Source: Parabacteroides faecis | Lineage (GTDB): Bacteria; Bacteroidota; Bacteroidia; Bacteroidales; Tannerellaceae | Length of the DNA stretch: 64,000 bases | Direction: 5' to 3' | Assembly (NCBI RefSeq): GCF_014647375.1 | Contig: NZ_BMPB01000012.1 | Coordinates: 186,001 to 250,000 of the forward strand | Shown here: piece after piece, positions 8,701 through 17,365 of the stretch | How the letters are laid out: the number at the start of each line of letters is the position of its first letter | How positions within the stretch are numbered: position 1 is the stretch's first letter | The notes under the pieces: generated by a model | Databases searched by the model: none | The model's input: the letters and a program-made list of their open reading frames with translations, nothing else | Told to the model about the DNA's origin: nothing | Position numbers and translations under genes: made by a program

Positions 8701-9073
8701 GTGCCTTCTCGCCGAGTGTCCTGCGGATTGCGATCACTTGCTTATCTGCCAGAAGAGGGTTTGCCAATAGGGCTGCGTCCAGTTGTTTCAATAACTTCTG
8801 AGCTTGTTTTTCAGCCTTCGGGTCTTTGGCCTTCAAACCGTTGATCAGTGTTTTTTTGTCTGTCTTCAGTTCTTCGAGTGCTTTTTCCCAGCTTTTATCC
8901 GGACGATAGCTGTCGGGATATTTCTTCTTCAGATTATCTATTGCTGATTTGTATTTTTCCGGTGAATAATAAGTAAGCCGGTCGATCAGGCCTTGCCAGG
9001 AATCCTGTGCTGAAAGCAGCAACGGACTACATAGTCCGGAAAAGATGATCAGTGCTGTAATGATCCGTTTCAT
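5747..9073 (-). CDS. Exported protein: propeller, HZS-alpha-like domain with two CxxCH motifs, FGE-like domain
   Basis: This 1108-residue protein has a signal peptide (about 1-22). A helical segment is followed by a TolB/PD40-like propeller (about 170-470; blades such as SSIGSSDRWHLFELDI and GRYIFCSTGT). Next comes a domain resembling the hydrazine synthase alpha-subunit middle domain ('HzsA-related' proteins). Two haem c motifs follow, CIGCH at 581 and CISCH at 632. The C-terminus (about 835-1106) has the FGE/SUMF1/EgtB fold (PAGSFIMGS, SLPTEAQWEWACRAG, GNVWEW, RVVRGGSW). The active-site cysteines of formylglycine-generating enzyme are absent: the segment reads RGGSWYDRPYRSTSSF. It is therefore unlikely to mature sulfatases, and no sulfatase lies nearby. 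A redox or binding role in the periplasm or on the surface is inferred. Confidence 0.8.
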   Translation of the reverse strand: MKRIITALIIFSGLCSPLLLSAQDSWQGLIDRLTYYSPEKYKSAIDNLKKKYPDSYRPDKSWEKALEELKTDKKTLINGLKAKDPKAEKQAQKLLKQLDAALLANPLLADKQVIAIRRTLGEKARKAMSGELGIAPSNFQNNSEIWNPKTGWTNEFVSLTINPGKIKQSTLYKPEAGMIVTDPEPYFDGKKLMYSSIGSSDRWHLFELDITTGKTHQLTPDTYKDFDSFDGCYTPDGRYIFCSTGTFLGLPCTDGGNKMCGLFLYDPKTKQTRQLTYDQDSNWGPVMMDNGTVLYQRWEYADLPHSNSRLLFTMNPDGTTQSAFYGSNSYFPTSFFNARPIPGRPSAVVGIASGHHSVSRSGRMLIIDTNKGRHEADGVVAEIPYAGRKVEAVVRDRLPDGIWPQFLQPYPLNDTYYLVSMKENPESLWGLYLVDTFDNRTLIAEEEDVAYLEPVLMDNRKSPNVIPDRINLASSTSTVFLQDIYEGEGLKGIPRGTVKKLRIGSFNFSPWGQGGLLGTIGMDGPWDIKRILGEVDVEEDGSAMFTIPANTAVFVQPLDAEGKALQVMRSWFTGMPGETVSCIGCHEEKSTIAIPKRTKASLQKPQAIKEWYGKERGFSYRHEVQPVLDKYCISCHNQDKPGKPYLKGDKWIDDWTSDISGRAWKNGGHFTLSYANLHRYVRRPGIESDMHMLVPMDVHADQTELMQILQKGHYGVKLDKESMEKLACWIDFNAPFHGRRSDIPKFEDTEKSNELRELYREMFGAPESTAEWLPEIPQNIEPVRFEKEQKAIGDTLLEKWPIYNPTEKTYAQWGATHQKQLNLGNFQKSIPLGNGITLELVKIPAGSFIMGSNRNPDELPQTIVQIDKPFWMGRFEITNAQFRAYNPAHDSRDEHRHGYQFGRKGYSMNHPDQPAVRLSWQEAMDYCKWLSEKTGMKFSLPTEAQWEWACRAGSDTPFWYGDMSADFSRYANLGDIKLKEFAACTAYKFYESAMVIENPNKYDDWIPRDTTYNDGGFISEPVGRYVRNPWDLFDMHGNVWEWTLSSYQPYPYNEKDGRNETVSENGKRVVRGGSWYDRPYRSTSSFRLPYREYQKVYNVGFRVVMTEE

Positions 9074-9237
9074 AGTGTGTTAGAATTATGTTATATAAGA
9101 TGAAGTTTAGTAGTTACAAAAATAAAGCTTCTCTTTTTCCAAACATTGACAAAATAAGACGAATACTTTGCATAATCCGATATTGTGATTTGAATTTAAT
9201 TCCTATATTTACGACGGTTAACTAATAAACATCTGAT

Positions 9238-10161
9238 ATGCTTGTTTCTTATTCTCCGTACGACTTGTCACTGCCTTTGCTTTATGCCGATCATTCCCGG
9301 GTGGAAACCTGGTGGAATTATCAGGATGTTATCAGTCCGTTTTATAGGCTTTACCTGATTACCAAAGGAAAAGGGAAGGTTTATATCAACCAGAAAGGAT
9401 ATGAATTGCTGCCCGGCCAACTGTTCCTGATACCTAAATTTGCATTCCATAGTTATGAGTGTGACGATTTCATGGAACATTATTATATCTGTTTTTTCGA
9501 TGAAACGACTGGAGGAAAAGGTATCAGTAATCCTATGAAAATGAATTTGCAGGTGGAGGCCACTGCGATGGATTATTCCCTGATGGAACGTTTTCTGGCT
9601 CTTAATCCGTATAAATCGTTACCGGCGGTGGACCCGAAACAGTATGATAACAACCGGAATATTTATGCTAAAGAAGATGGTGTTTCTATTTCGACATTCT
9701 CCAACCGTGTGGAGAGCAGCGGCATCCTGTTACAGCTCTTTTCCCGTTTTATAACAGAAGAATGCCTGCTTTTGCCGGAAGGGAACAGTCTGTATGAGAA
9801 GCTGGATGTGACAATACAGTATATCAATAAAAATTTGGAGCAACGTATCTCCGTTTCAACCCTAGCCGATCTGATGTGCATTACTTCTGACCATTTCTCC
9901 AAAGTGTTCAAACGGATAGTCGGTATGCCCCCTTGTGAATATATCCAGATGAAACGGATCGAGCGGGCGCAGACTTTATTGCTTACTTCCCACATGTCGA
10001 TTGTAGAAATAGCGGAAAAAGTAGGGATCAGCAATCTGTCCCAGTTCTCCCGTTTGTTCTCGAAGATGATCCGTTGTTCTCCGAGAGAGTACCGCCTGAG
10101 ACAATTCAATGCACTGAAATCGGATAATCATCTTAGGCATGAAACAAAAGTTTCTCCCTGA
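9238..10161 (+). CDS. AraC-family transcriptional regulator
   Basis: The 307-residue regulator has an N-terminal cupin-type sensor domain (about 1-150; YLITKGKGKVYINQKGYEL, then LIPKFAFHSYEC) and a C-terminal AraC double helix-turn-helix (about 190-295; ISVSTLADLMCITSDHFSKV and IVEIAEKVGISNLSQFSRLF). Such proteins bind a small sugar or other effector and activate nearby catabolic genes. It is divergent from the cytochrome/FGE-like gene (164 bp apart) and convergent with the glycosidase cluster, so either the 9073-4866 operon or the glycosidase genes could be its target. Confidence 0.9.
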   Translation: MLVSYSPYDLSLPLLYADHSRVETWWNYQDVISPFYRLYLITKGKGKVYINQKGYELLPGQLFLIPKFAFHSYECDDFMEHYYICFFDETTGGKGISNPMKMNLQVEATAMDYSLMERFLALNPYKSLPAVDPKQYDNNRNIYAKEDGVSISTFSNRVESSGILLQLFSRFITEECLLLPEGNSLYEKLDVTIQYINKNLEQRISVSTLADLMCITSDHFSKVFKRIVGMPPCEYIQMKRIERAQTLLLTSHMSIVEIAEKVGISNLSQFSRLFSKMIRCSPREYRLRQFNALKSDNHLRHETKVSP

Positions 10162-10190
10162 TGAAACTAATGTTCCGTTAGGGAGAAACT
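10149..10190. terminator. Hairpin between convergent genes
   Basis: AGTTTCTCCCT (10149-10159) pairs perfectly with AGGGAGAAACT (10180-10190) around a 20-nt loop. It overlaps the stop of the AraC gene and lies before the convergent gene ending at 10222. The T-run is poor, so it may act as a bidirectional or Rho-assisted terminator. Confidence 0.6.
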
Positions 10191-10221
10191 ATTTGAAATA
10201 AAGTAGGCGATTATGCCTTTG

Positions 10222-12639
10222 TTACTTCTTCAGCTTTATTACTTCCGGTGTTCCTTTGGTAATATAACGGATAATCACCTCCGGTGCATCTTCGCTGATC
10301 TGTTCGCAGGAGAATGCGACGGCCGATGAACCGGCAGGAAGTACCGCATTTCCCTGGGGTTGCACTTCGCTGATTACATTGTAATTCTTGTCGGTAACTA
10401 CTGCCTTTCCGTCGAAAGTATAAAGCAGATACTGGCGGTCGGAAATCTCGCAAGGGAACTTGATCACTCCTTTAGGGGTTGTGAAAGACGGGTCTTTGAT
10501 CGTGCCGTCTCCATCCACTTTCAGACGGATAGCATACACACTTTCATAAGGACTTTCCCATGACCAGTCGGCTCCACCCGGTTGTCCTGGTTGCATTTCT
10601 GCCAGGTTACAACGATAATGCTTGGAGATATGGAGCGGGTAGAGGTTATAATTCTGTTCGTCTGTTTTCTCCAGATGCCATTCGGTCTGCGGATCTCTCA
10701 GGCGGGCCTTCTGTTCTTCGGTGAAGGCTTCTGCTTCGCGCAATTTATCCCAGTCTTTGATGGCTCCCAGCAACTTGTCGATTTGTCCGTGACGGCGCAA
10801 TGTGTTGCTGTTGATCGTCATAGCATAACCGGCATCGAAACCGGCTGACTCGGATAATGCCCATTCCAAATCTTCCAAAGAAGAGCATTCGAAGTTGCGG
10901 TCTGCCAGGCGTATCAGGAACCATCCCAACATACGCGGGAAAAGATTACGTTTGAAGAATGCCTGGTTCTTGATACGGTTTTCTACCTGGCCTGTACGCA
11001 TTGCTTCTCCCCAGGGTTCACCCCAGTTCATGCGGGTATGGATATGCCATAAATTATGGCTGAGGCGGCTGGCATCGTTCAGTACGTTATGGTTCAGCTG
11101 ATTGTACCAGCGATAGACGAAGCGGTTGTTTGCATATTCGTCTTGTCCGGTGTAAGAGCATCCTTCCAGACCGTCGAAAGATATCTGGCAAAGTCCTGTT
11201 TTATTCATGATCTCCGCCAGTCGGTCGGAGAATTTGTCCTGCAGGACCAGGTCCGGAAACAGAGTTTTGTACGGATAATCCCATAGCTTGTAAAGCGGAG
11301 TTTTTTGTGAATGGGCTGCGGCTGTCGTACCGTATGCTCCTCTTTTACAATTTTTCAGCAGGAATGTTTCCCCTTTGTCTTCCATACTTCCGTAAGTGAT
11401 CAGTTCTTTGTCGATCTGCATGGCGTTCAGGCTCATCGGCATAGAGAACAGGTCTGATTTCTTGATTGTCATCTCCGTTTGATCCTTGTCCAGATCGGAG
11501 GTGAGCGACAATACGCCTTGTTTCAATAAATGGTCGGAAGGGACGGGAGTTACATAGGCATCGTTGGTAGTCATAAAGTTACTGAGGGTATGTACACCGA
11601 TGGCAATACCTTCCGCCTTTGCCTTGTCTACCATTTTCTTTACACCCTCGTCACCGTTTTTCGTGAATTTAGGATCCCAGTTGAAATGTCCCCAGTCCAG
11701 GAACGGGCCGCTATGGTATACATATTCGAATCCGGCAATCTTAGCCTTATCGAGGATCATATCGAGATTATCTTCCGAGAAATCGGAGATCAGATAAGAT
11801 TTCATGGCTGCACGGGCTGTTTTACCCCATTCTCCGTCAAACAACGGGTGAGGAAGCCCCTGTTCGATCTCGATTTCACCGATACGGGCCAGTGCATCCG
11901 TATTCTTGCTTCCGAAGAACGCTATTTTCGAACCTTTGATCAGGCCGTCTTCTCCTTCTACCGGGAGAACCAGTGATTTTCCGATCTGTTGTACTTTGCG
12001 GTATTCCTGTTTGTTCCTTCTGCGAGCGGAGAAATGGAATACTGTACCGTCGGAGATATCGGCAGCAGCTAGTTTATAGTCAGGAATACTGGCAACGGAT
12101 AGTTCGGCAGATTTTCCGGTGTAACCGTAAGTCTGTGTGACCAGTTGACCGTATTCTTCCGGGATACCCGCATTCGTCTTAATATTCAGAGCCTGTATGC
12201 CGAAAGCAATGCCTTTGCCCTGAGCTACACCGACTACATCGCCGACCACTTCATTGATATTAACGGCTAATGGACCGAATAGCAATACTTCATATTTTTC
12301 CGGGATATTAGCCACTTCCAGCGTGATGCAGACATCGCTTTCCTTATGTTTCAGGGCGATGGTACCGCCATCGGACATCGTTAGTTTTAGTTGGTTTCCG
12401 CTGGAAGTCAATTTTGTCGGGGTGACCAGTTCATTTCCTGTGCAAGCTGTTACGAGCGGATATTTTCCTGTATGGAGGATATCTTTGCCTTCTACCTGGA
12501 TGGAAGAGAAATAACCTTCGTTATTGATTCCGATTTGAGTAGAACGAGTTTTTAGATTTACATTCTGTGCCCCGGCCTGAAAGACCAGTGCGAATGCGAA
12601 AAGCAGAACGATTCTGCCGATTAGAGAGAGTTGTTTCAT
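10222..12639 (-). CDS. Secreted glycoside-hydrolase-like protein, family not assigned
   Basis: The 805-residue protein has a signal peptide (about 1-24, ending FQAGAQ). The N-terminal third is beta-rich and resembles the sandwich domain that precedes many glycosidase barrels. The middle (about 280-560) looks like a TIM barrel: FEYVYHSGPFLDWGHFNW, GIAIGVHTLSNF, and CQISFDGLEGCSY, where an Asp in ISFDG sits as a barrel-end catalytic Asp would. A small beta domain follows. The overall design recalls clan GH-D (GH27/GH36-like) enzymes, but I cannot assign a family. It lies 10 bp downstream of a GH29 fucosidase-like gene and probably shares its transcript, so it should act on the same glycan. Confidence 0.6.
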   Translation of the reverse strand: MKQLSLIGRIVLLFAFALVFQAGAQNVNLKTRSTQIGINNEGYFSSIQVEGKDILHTGKYPLVTACTGNELVTPTKLTSSGNQLKLTMSDGGTIALKHKESDVCITLEVANIPEKYEVLLFGPLAVNINEVVGDVVGVAQGKGIAFGIQALNIKTNAGIPEEYGQLVTQTYGYTGKSAELSVASIPDYKLAAADISDGTVFHFSARRRNKQEYRKVQQIGKSLVLPVEGEDGLIKGSKIAFFGSKNTDALARIGEIEIEQGLPHPLFDGEWGKTARAAMKSYLISDFSEDNLDMILDKAKIAGFEYVYHSGPFLDWGHFNWDPKFTKNGDEGVKKMVDKAKAEGIAIGVHTLSNFMTTNDAYVTPVPSDHLLKQGVLSLTSDLDKDQTEMTIKKSDLFSMPMSLNAMQIDKELITYGSMEDKGETFLLKNCKRGAYGTTAAAHSQKTPLYKLWDYPYKTLFPDLVLQDKFSDRLAEIMNKTGLCQISFDGLEGCSYTGQDEYANNRFVYRWYNQLNHNVLNDASRLSHNLWHIHTRMNWGEPWGEAMRTGQVENRIKNQAFFKRNLFPRMLGWFLIRLADRNFECSSLEDLEWALSESAGFDAGYAMTINSNTLRRHGQIDKLLGAIKDWDKLREAEAFTEEQKARLRDPQTEWHLEKTDEQNYNLYPLHISKHYRCNLAEMQPGQPGGADWSWESPYESVYAIRLKVDGDGTIKDPSFTTPKGVIKFPCEISDRQYLLYTFDGKAVVTDKNYNVISEVQPQGNAVLPAGSSAVAFSCEQISEDAPEVIIRYITKGTPEVIKLKK

Positions 12640-12649
12640 GTTCGTTTGT

Positions 12650-14362
12650 TTAATATGTTAACCTTTTGATCGTTATCTCGCCGATTGATGATGCCCCTTT
12701 GTTTTTTACTTTTACATTCAGGGTAGTAGGAAATTCATCCAGTGTTTGTTGTGAACGGGTAATCCTGAAAGTGTGTTTCTTTGGTAAAAGGGCGAGCGAA
12801 GATAATTGTTTTTCTCCATACATGAAAAGTACGGGGTCTTTAAATTCCAGATCAGAGGGTTTGTTACTCAGATAATCGGTCGCCAGCCGGGAGAAAACGA
12901 TCTCATATTCGCCGATCTGATTGACGTAAGGAGTGAGGTCGAGACTGATCTCTGTCCATCGGTCAGGGTTGAATGTCTTGGCAGACCAGGTTTCTATGAC
13001 CTGGGGTTTATCCTGTAGACGATCGTCTTGCAGATCATCGAGTTCGCTGACCACATGAAACGCGGAGAATTTCTTTATGAGCGGTGTTGCTTTCGATTGC
13101 GTGAAATGAACACGTAGCTTTTTCAGGCGGAGTGAAGGGAAATGATCTATCTTTTTATTTCCGATGGAACTACCTTTGTAAACAGGTATCCATTGATTGT
13201 CTTCCGTATATCCTTCCAGCTGATAGGCGAGAACGCGCTGTCCTCCGCTCAGGTCTTCCTGTAGAATACAATGGTTGACGGTTGTCGGCCCGGAAAATTC
13301 AAGTTCAAGCATGTCGCCATTGCCTGCCGTTTGTTTCAGCGGGTGGGCGAACCGGTTCTCTATTTCTTTGCCGAAAGCCTGATAGACGGCGGCATGTGTA
13401 TGGGGGATGACTCCGGTCGTATCGGGTGTGGAATTAAGGAGAAGGACGGAACCCCGTCCGACTGATTTATAATACAGGTTCATCAGTTGCTCCTGTGTCA
13501 TCAATAGCGTATCGCATCCGGGTGCCCAGAACCATTTGTGTCCTTTGTTCTTGAGTAACGGAACATCGACTTCCACGGGCGCATAGCAATCACCCTCCAC
13601 ATCCGAGTGAAGGGCGGTGGAGACTCCGGAAGTAAGGTCCTCTTTCTTTACCGTGTACCAGTTCGGATAAGGGGCATAGCCATCCTCATTCCCCACCCAT
13701 CGGAGATTTGCCTGTTCCCCTTGGAAGATGACGGAGTTGGAAGCATATTTATCGAGGATATCTTTCACCGGGATGCGGCAGTTACCGTCGAACCAGACTT
13801 CGCTGATCGGACCGTATTGGGTGAGGACTTCGATCAGTTGGGTACGGAAGACTTTGTTGTAGGCTTCCTGTTTGGACGGGTCTTGCGTGATTCCTCCGCT
13901 ACCGATACCGGCTCCCCAGCGGTCGTCGCCCGGATAGATGTAGACACCCAGGTCGAGACCATACTTTTTACAGGATTCGGAGAGGTCTTTCAGCACATCG
14001 CCTTTACCGTTCTGCCAGGGTATTTCCTTGACTCCGTAATCGGACGTCCCTGTTTGCCACCAGCAAAAGCCGCCGCAATGTTTGGCTACGAAAAGAACCA
14101 TTCCGGCTCCCCACGACCGGGCCACTTCACACCATTGGTCGGTATTCAGGTCGGGTACTTTCAGACGGTCGAGCGGGGTGGTAAAATTATCATATTCCCT
14201 TCCTTGCCAGGCTGCCGGACCGTAATGGACGAACATCACACGCTCGTAATTATGCCAACGCAGTTGTGCTTCCGTCGGCAAGGGAATCTTATTCTCCTGT
14301 CCTTGTGCTACCGGAGATAGGAAGGACAGGAGAATAAGTATGGTTAAAGTTATTTGTTTCAT
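12650..14362 (-). CDS. Alpha-L-fucosidase-like enzyme, GH29
   Basis: The 570-residue secreted enzyme (signal peptide about 1-21) has the GH29 barrel at about 35-330: FVHYGPAAW, LFVAKHCGGFCWW, GVYIYPGDDRWG, and VWFDGNC, whose D192 is the expected nucleophile. A C-terminal discoidin/F5-8-like domain (about 340-440) and a further beta domain follow. It should release alpha-L-fucose with retention. The usual GH29 active-site string KHHDGF reads KHCGGF here, so one substrate-contacting His and the Asp are changed; linkage preference, or even fucose specificity, is therefore open. It sits between GH2 and an unassigned enzyme in the locus 1 operon. Confidence 0.82.
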   Translation of the reverse strand: MKQITLTILILLSFLSPVAQGQENKIPLPTEAQLRWHNYERVMFVHYGPAAWQGREYDNFTTPLDRLKVPDLNTDQWCEVARSWGAGMVLFVAKHCGGFCWWQTGTSDYGVKEIPWQNGKGDVLKDLSESCKKYGLDLGVYIYPGDDRWGAGIGSGGITQDPSKQEAYNKVFRTQLIEVLTQYGPISEVWFDGNCRIPVKDILDKYASNSVIFQGEQANLRWVGNEDGYAPYPNWYTVKKEDLTSGVSTALHSDVEGDCYAPVEVDVPLLKNKGHKWFWAPGCDTLLMTQEQLMNLYYKSVGRGSVLLLNSTPDTTGVIPHTHAAVYQAFGKEIENRFAHPLKQTAGNGDMLELEFSGPTTVNHCILQEDLSGGQRVLAYQLEGYTEDNQWIPVYKGSSIGNKKIDHFPSLRLKKLRVHFTQSKATPLIKKFSAFHVVSELDDLQDDRLQDKPQVIETWSAKTFNPDRWTEISLDLTPYVNQIGEYEIVFSRLATDYLSNKPSDLEFKDPVLFMYGEKQLSSLALLPKKHTFRITRSQQTLDEFPTTLNVKVKNKGASSIGEITIKRLTY

Positions 14363-14395
14363 GAATATTCGCTTTAATGTTGATCACTGAAATCT

Positions 14396-17200
14396 TTATT
14401 TTTGATATAAAGCCTTCACCAATGCCGGGTCGAGCGAAGTAGACGGATTGAAACGGCTGGATGCCATATATTGCAGGATACTCTGTCGGAGCTGGCGTGC
14501 TGCCGGGCGTTTATCTAGGTCTTTTTGAAGGTCCGCACTGCATACCATCAGTTTGCCATTGCCTATTTTGCCTTCCAGCAGGATTCCCAGTTTCCGGTTC
14601 GTGAACCAATCGTCTACCAGTTGCACTACCGGACGGTAATCTGCCGGAAAGTCATCCAGTACCATTGCATTGCAATTGCTTACGAGGTCCCACCATTGAT
14701 AATCACTGTATCCTTCGGTAGGGAAGGCTGCCAGTGCCGGATGTGCCGGGTCGCAGAGGATTCCTAGCGTGTGGGGAGGTTGTTTGTTTGTCCAGGCTGT
14801 ATTCCAGAAGATGGAAGAGAAACCGACACGGATATCTCCGCCTTTTTCCGGCAGGATACTTCCGGGAGCTAACAGGAGTAGCACGTTTTCGCCTTTGTCG
14901 AGGCGTGCCATCGTCTGGTTGTCGAGTGTGGAGGTTATATAGGGTAGTTGCTCTACGGCTTCTTGCTTGGCGGGATATACCCAGATATTCCATTGGTTCT
15001 TACTGTTTGTCTCTTTCACTTCCACGCTGACAATCAGTTGCGACGGTTCACCGATACCGGAAAGGGCGTATTCGATTTTACCGGCCGGGATACAGTTGGT
15101 TACCGGAAGGTCTTTCGTGAAACTGCCTTGTGCCAGTTTTGTACCGGCCCGGTCACTGATTTGCCAGTTGATATGGGCGGCCTGTAAAGGCTTTTCTCCG
15201 AAATGGGCTATTTCGACCGGGACATTCAATGTCTCATTGTTCAGCCAGACCATTTTCGGAAAGCGGATAAGCGGAACTGTATTATTACAGAATGTGCTGT
15301 ATTCTTCGCCTGTTACATATCCTTTTTCATCCCAGAACGGATCGAGAACGCCGACAAGCGCCGTTCCCTGTCCCGGAAAATCATGCAGGTCGAGCAGTTG
15401 GAAACCGGCAAAGCCCGGAGTACGTAATGCTGCTTCTATATCGGCTTTGTAACAGAGCGTTTGTAACCGGCCGGAAGCATACAGGAATGCGTCGGCAAGG
15501 TCGGCCATGTGATGATCTTTCAATGTTTCGCGGAATATCTCGAAGTTTTTAGCTTTCAGGACTCCGGTGTATTTATCCATCTCCTTTAAGTTCGGATATA
15601 CACACCATTGCCCGATCTCATGGCTGACTGTCGGCATATTTTCCCGGATGATATGGGCGAAATCATAATCGGTACGGGGTGGTTGTGCATTGATGATGCT
15701 GCGCAATCCTTCTCCCCATCCTTGTATACGCGGATCGGGGGCATTCCAGTAGTCTGCATTTTCTACGTAAGGCCATCCTCCGGCACTTGTGTAGGCACGG
15801 CGCAGATCTTTCGATTTCCAGTGGTCGATCAGTTCGGAAAGGTATTTTACCTGGTTTGCTCCACCCGGTTCGTTCCCGTAGGCCATCAAGCAGAAAGAAG
15901 GATGGTTGCCGTATTCTTTCAGTATGCGGTCACTTTCCTCGCGGAACCACTGGTCGGAGTAACCACCGTCGCCTACGGTTGCCCAACCTGCACATTCGAC
16001 CTGCAGATAGAATCCCATGCTGTCGGCAACGGCAAAGGCTGCTTCAGGAGGACACCAGGAATGGAAACGGACATGATTCAGACCGTATGCTTTACACTGG
16101 TTATATATTTTTGTCCAGTAGGCGCGATCTGTAGCGGGATATCCGGTCAGTGGGAATATACAGCATTCTAGGGTTCCCCGGAGGAATACCGGGTGACCGT
16201 TTACTTCGAAACGTGTACCGTTTGCCTTGAACTCGCGGAGACCGAAAGTACGGTATTGCTCCTCTAGCTTTCCATTGCTCTCAACAACGGCACGCAGTGT
16301 GTATAGGTTCGGACTGTGTTCCGACCAGAGCAGGGCATCTTCTCCCATCGATAGAGTGATTTCCTGCGTCATCCCGGTTTCAGGGTCAACGGTGACTTTA
16401 TGAGGTTTGCCAATCACGCCGCCGTCTTTTTTCTCTACCTGAAGAAGGAGGGTGGCATCGTTCGTTGTAGTCGTACCGTCCAATGATACGGCTACTTTAA
16501 TCGTTTTATCGGCGATGTTCGGATATATCTGTATGTCGTCTATATAAAGGGACGGTTTAGCAGTCAGGCTGATTGTTCCGATCACGCCGTTCCAGTTCGA
16601 CTGCGTATGGTCGGAAACGCTGTGTGCATTTACGCCGACTTCAATATTGACCCGGTTGTCTACACGAAGGGTCAGCGTATGTTTTCCGGGTGTCAACTCT
16701 TTGAACGTATAGCGATAGGGAGTAGACAATGATTCATGTTTTCCCATTTCGACACCGTCCAGGAAAAGTGTCGTTTCCCAATGCGTACGTTCCAGTTCGA
16801 GTTGTACCGGATTGCCGGTCCATGAAGCGGGTATATCGATCTCTTTCTGGTACCAGGCAACTCCTACATAATGTCTGTCAGGGTTCAACCAGAAGGGTAC
16901 TTTGATATTTCCCGGCTGGCGGAATTTCTCATATAAAGGGGAGTCGTACCATGACTTGTCGACGATCTGTCCGGTCCAGGGCGTTTCAATCCCGACCTCA
17001 TCGCCATATCCCTGCTCCTGAAGCGAACCGGGCAGATGGATCGTATCGGTTAATGACCGGGTGTACCATTGTTCTGTCAATCCCCGGTCGTTCCGGTCGA
17101 GGGCAAAGCGCCATTCTCCTTGCAGGGATTGTTTATTATCTGCCTGACGGCAGGCTGTCAGAGCTAAAAAGGAAAATAAGATCAACAAGTACTTTTTCAT
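14396..17200 (-). CDS. GH2-family glycosidase, lipoprotein
   Basis: The 934-residue protein is a GH2 enzyme (beta-galactosidase, beta-glucuronidase or related). The N-terminus has a lipobox LTAC with acyl-acceptor Cys17, so it is probably membrane-anchored. Order: jelly-roll sugar-binding domain (about 30-220), immunoglobulin-like domain (about 220-330), TIM barrel (about 335-620) and a C-terminal extension. E444 in YGNEPGG is the acid/base and E528 in SHEIGQW the nucleophile. The substrate cannot be read from the sequence. A hairpin at 17314-17347 separates it from susD; it is otherwise part of the same minus-strand locus. Confidence 0.85.
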   Translation of the reverse strand: MKKYLLILFSFLALTACRQADNKQSLQGEWRFALDRNDRGLTEQWYTRSLTDTIHLPGSLQEQGYGDEVGIETPWTGQIVDKSWYDSPLYEKFRQPGNIKVPFWLNPDRHYVGVAWYQKEIDIPASWTGNPVQLELERTHWETTLFLDGVEMGKHESLSTPYRYTFKELTPGKHTLTLRVDNRVNIEVGVNAHSVSDHTQSNWNGVIGTISLTAKPSLYIDDIQIYPNIADKTIKVAVSLDGTTTTNDATLLLQVEKKDGGVIGKPHKVTVDPETGMTQEITLSMGEDALLWSEHSPNLYTLRAVVESNGKLEEQYRTFGLREFKANGTRFEVNGHPVFLRGTLECCIFPLTGYPATDRAYWTKIYNQCKAYGLNHVRFHSWCPPEAAFAVADSMGFYLQVECAGWATVGDGGYSDQWFREESDRILKEYGNHPSFCLMAYGNEPGGANQVKYLSELIDHWKSKDLRRAYTSAGGWPYVENADYWNAPDPRIQGWGEGLRSIINAQPPRTDYDFAHIIRENMPTVSHEIGQWCVYPNLKEMDKYTGVLKAKNFEIFRETLKDHHMADLADAFLYASGRLQTLCYKADIEAALRTPGFAGFQLLDLHDFPGQGTALVGVLDPFWDEKGYVTGEEYSTFCNNTVPLIRFPKMVWLNNETLNVPVEIAHFGEKPLQAAHINWQISDRAGTKLAQGSFTKDLPVTNCIPAGKIEYALSGIGEPSQLIVSVEVKETNSKNQWNIWVYPAKQEAVEQLPYITSTLDNQTMARLDKGENVLLLLAPGSILPEKGGDIRVGFSSIFWNTAWTNKQPPHTLGILCDPAHPALAAFPTEGYSDYQWWDLVSNCNAMVLDDFPADYRPVVQLVDDWFTNRKLGILLEGKIGNGKLMVCSADLQKDLDKRPAARQLRQSILQYMASSRFNPSTSLDPALVKALYQK

Positions 17201-17313
17201 GAGTATTGAATTATAAATGAGATATAGTGTGCATATTCTGCAAATTAACAGGATTCTGTATAAAGATTAAATAGATAAAACCATCTAAAAGATGGACAAT
17301 GTTACGATAGGGG

Positions 17314-17347
17314 GCAGACATCGTATCACCCTAAACACGATGTCTGC
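17314..17347 (-). promoter_or_regulatory. Strong intergenic hairpin between susD and GH2
   Basis: GCAGACATCGT (17314-17324) and ACGATGTCTGC (17337-17347) form an 11-bp perfect stem with a 12-nt loop. On the transcribed minus strand it is followed by CCCCC rather than a U-run, so it is not a typical terminator. An mRNA-stability or processing element that keeps susCD levels above enzyme levels is the likely role. A second small hairpin, CCATCT-AAA-AGATGG, lies at 17281-17295. Confidence 0.55.
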
Positions 17348-17365
17348 TCTTTAAAATTATCCCTA

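Noticed and set aside
5747-9073. Sulfatase-maturing formylglycine enzyme
   Set aside because: The active-site cysteines are absent and no sulfatase is in the window.
5747-9073. Hydrazine synthase / anammox function
   Set aside because: Only the middle domain is similar; other subunits are absent and the organism type does not fit.
13607-14320. 237-residue plus-strand frame inside the GH29 gene
   Set aside because: It is antisense to the conserved fucosidase coding sequence.
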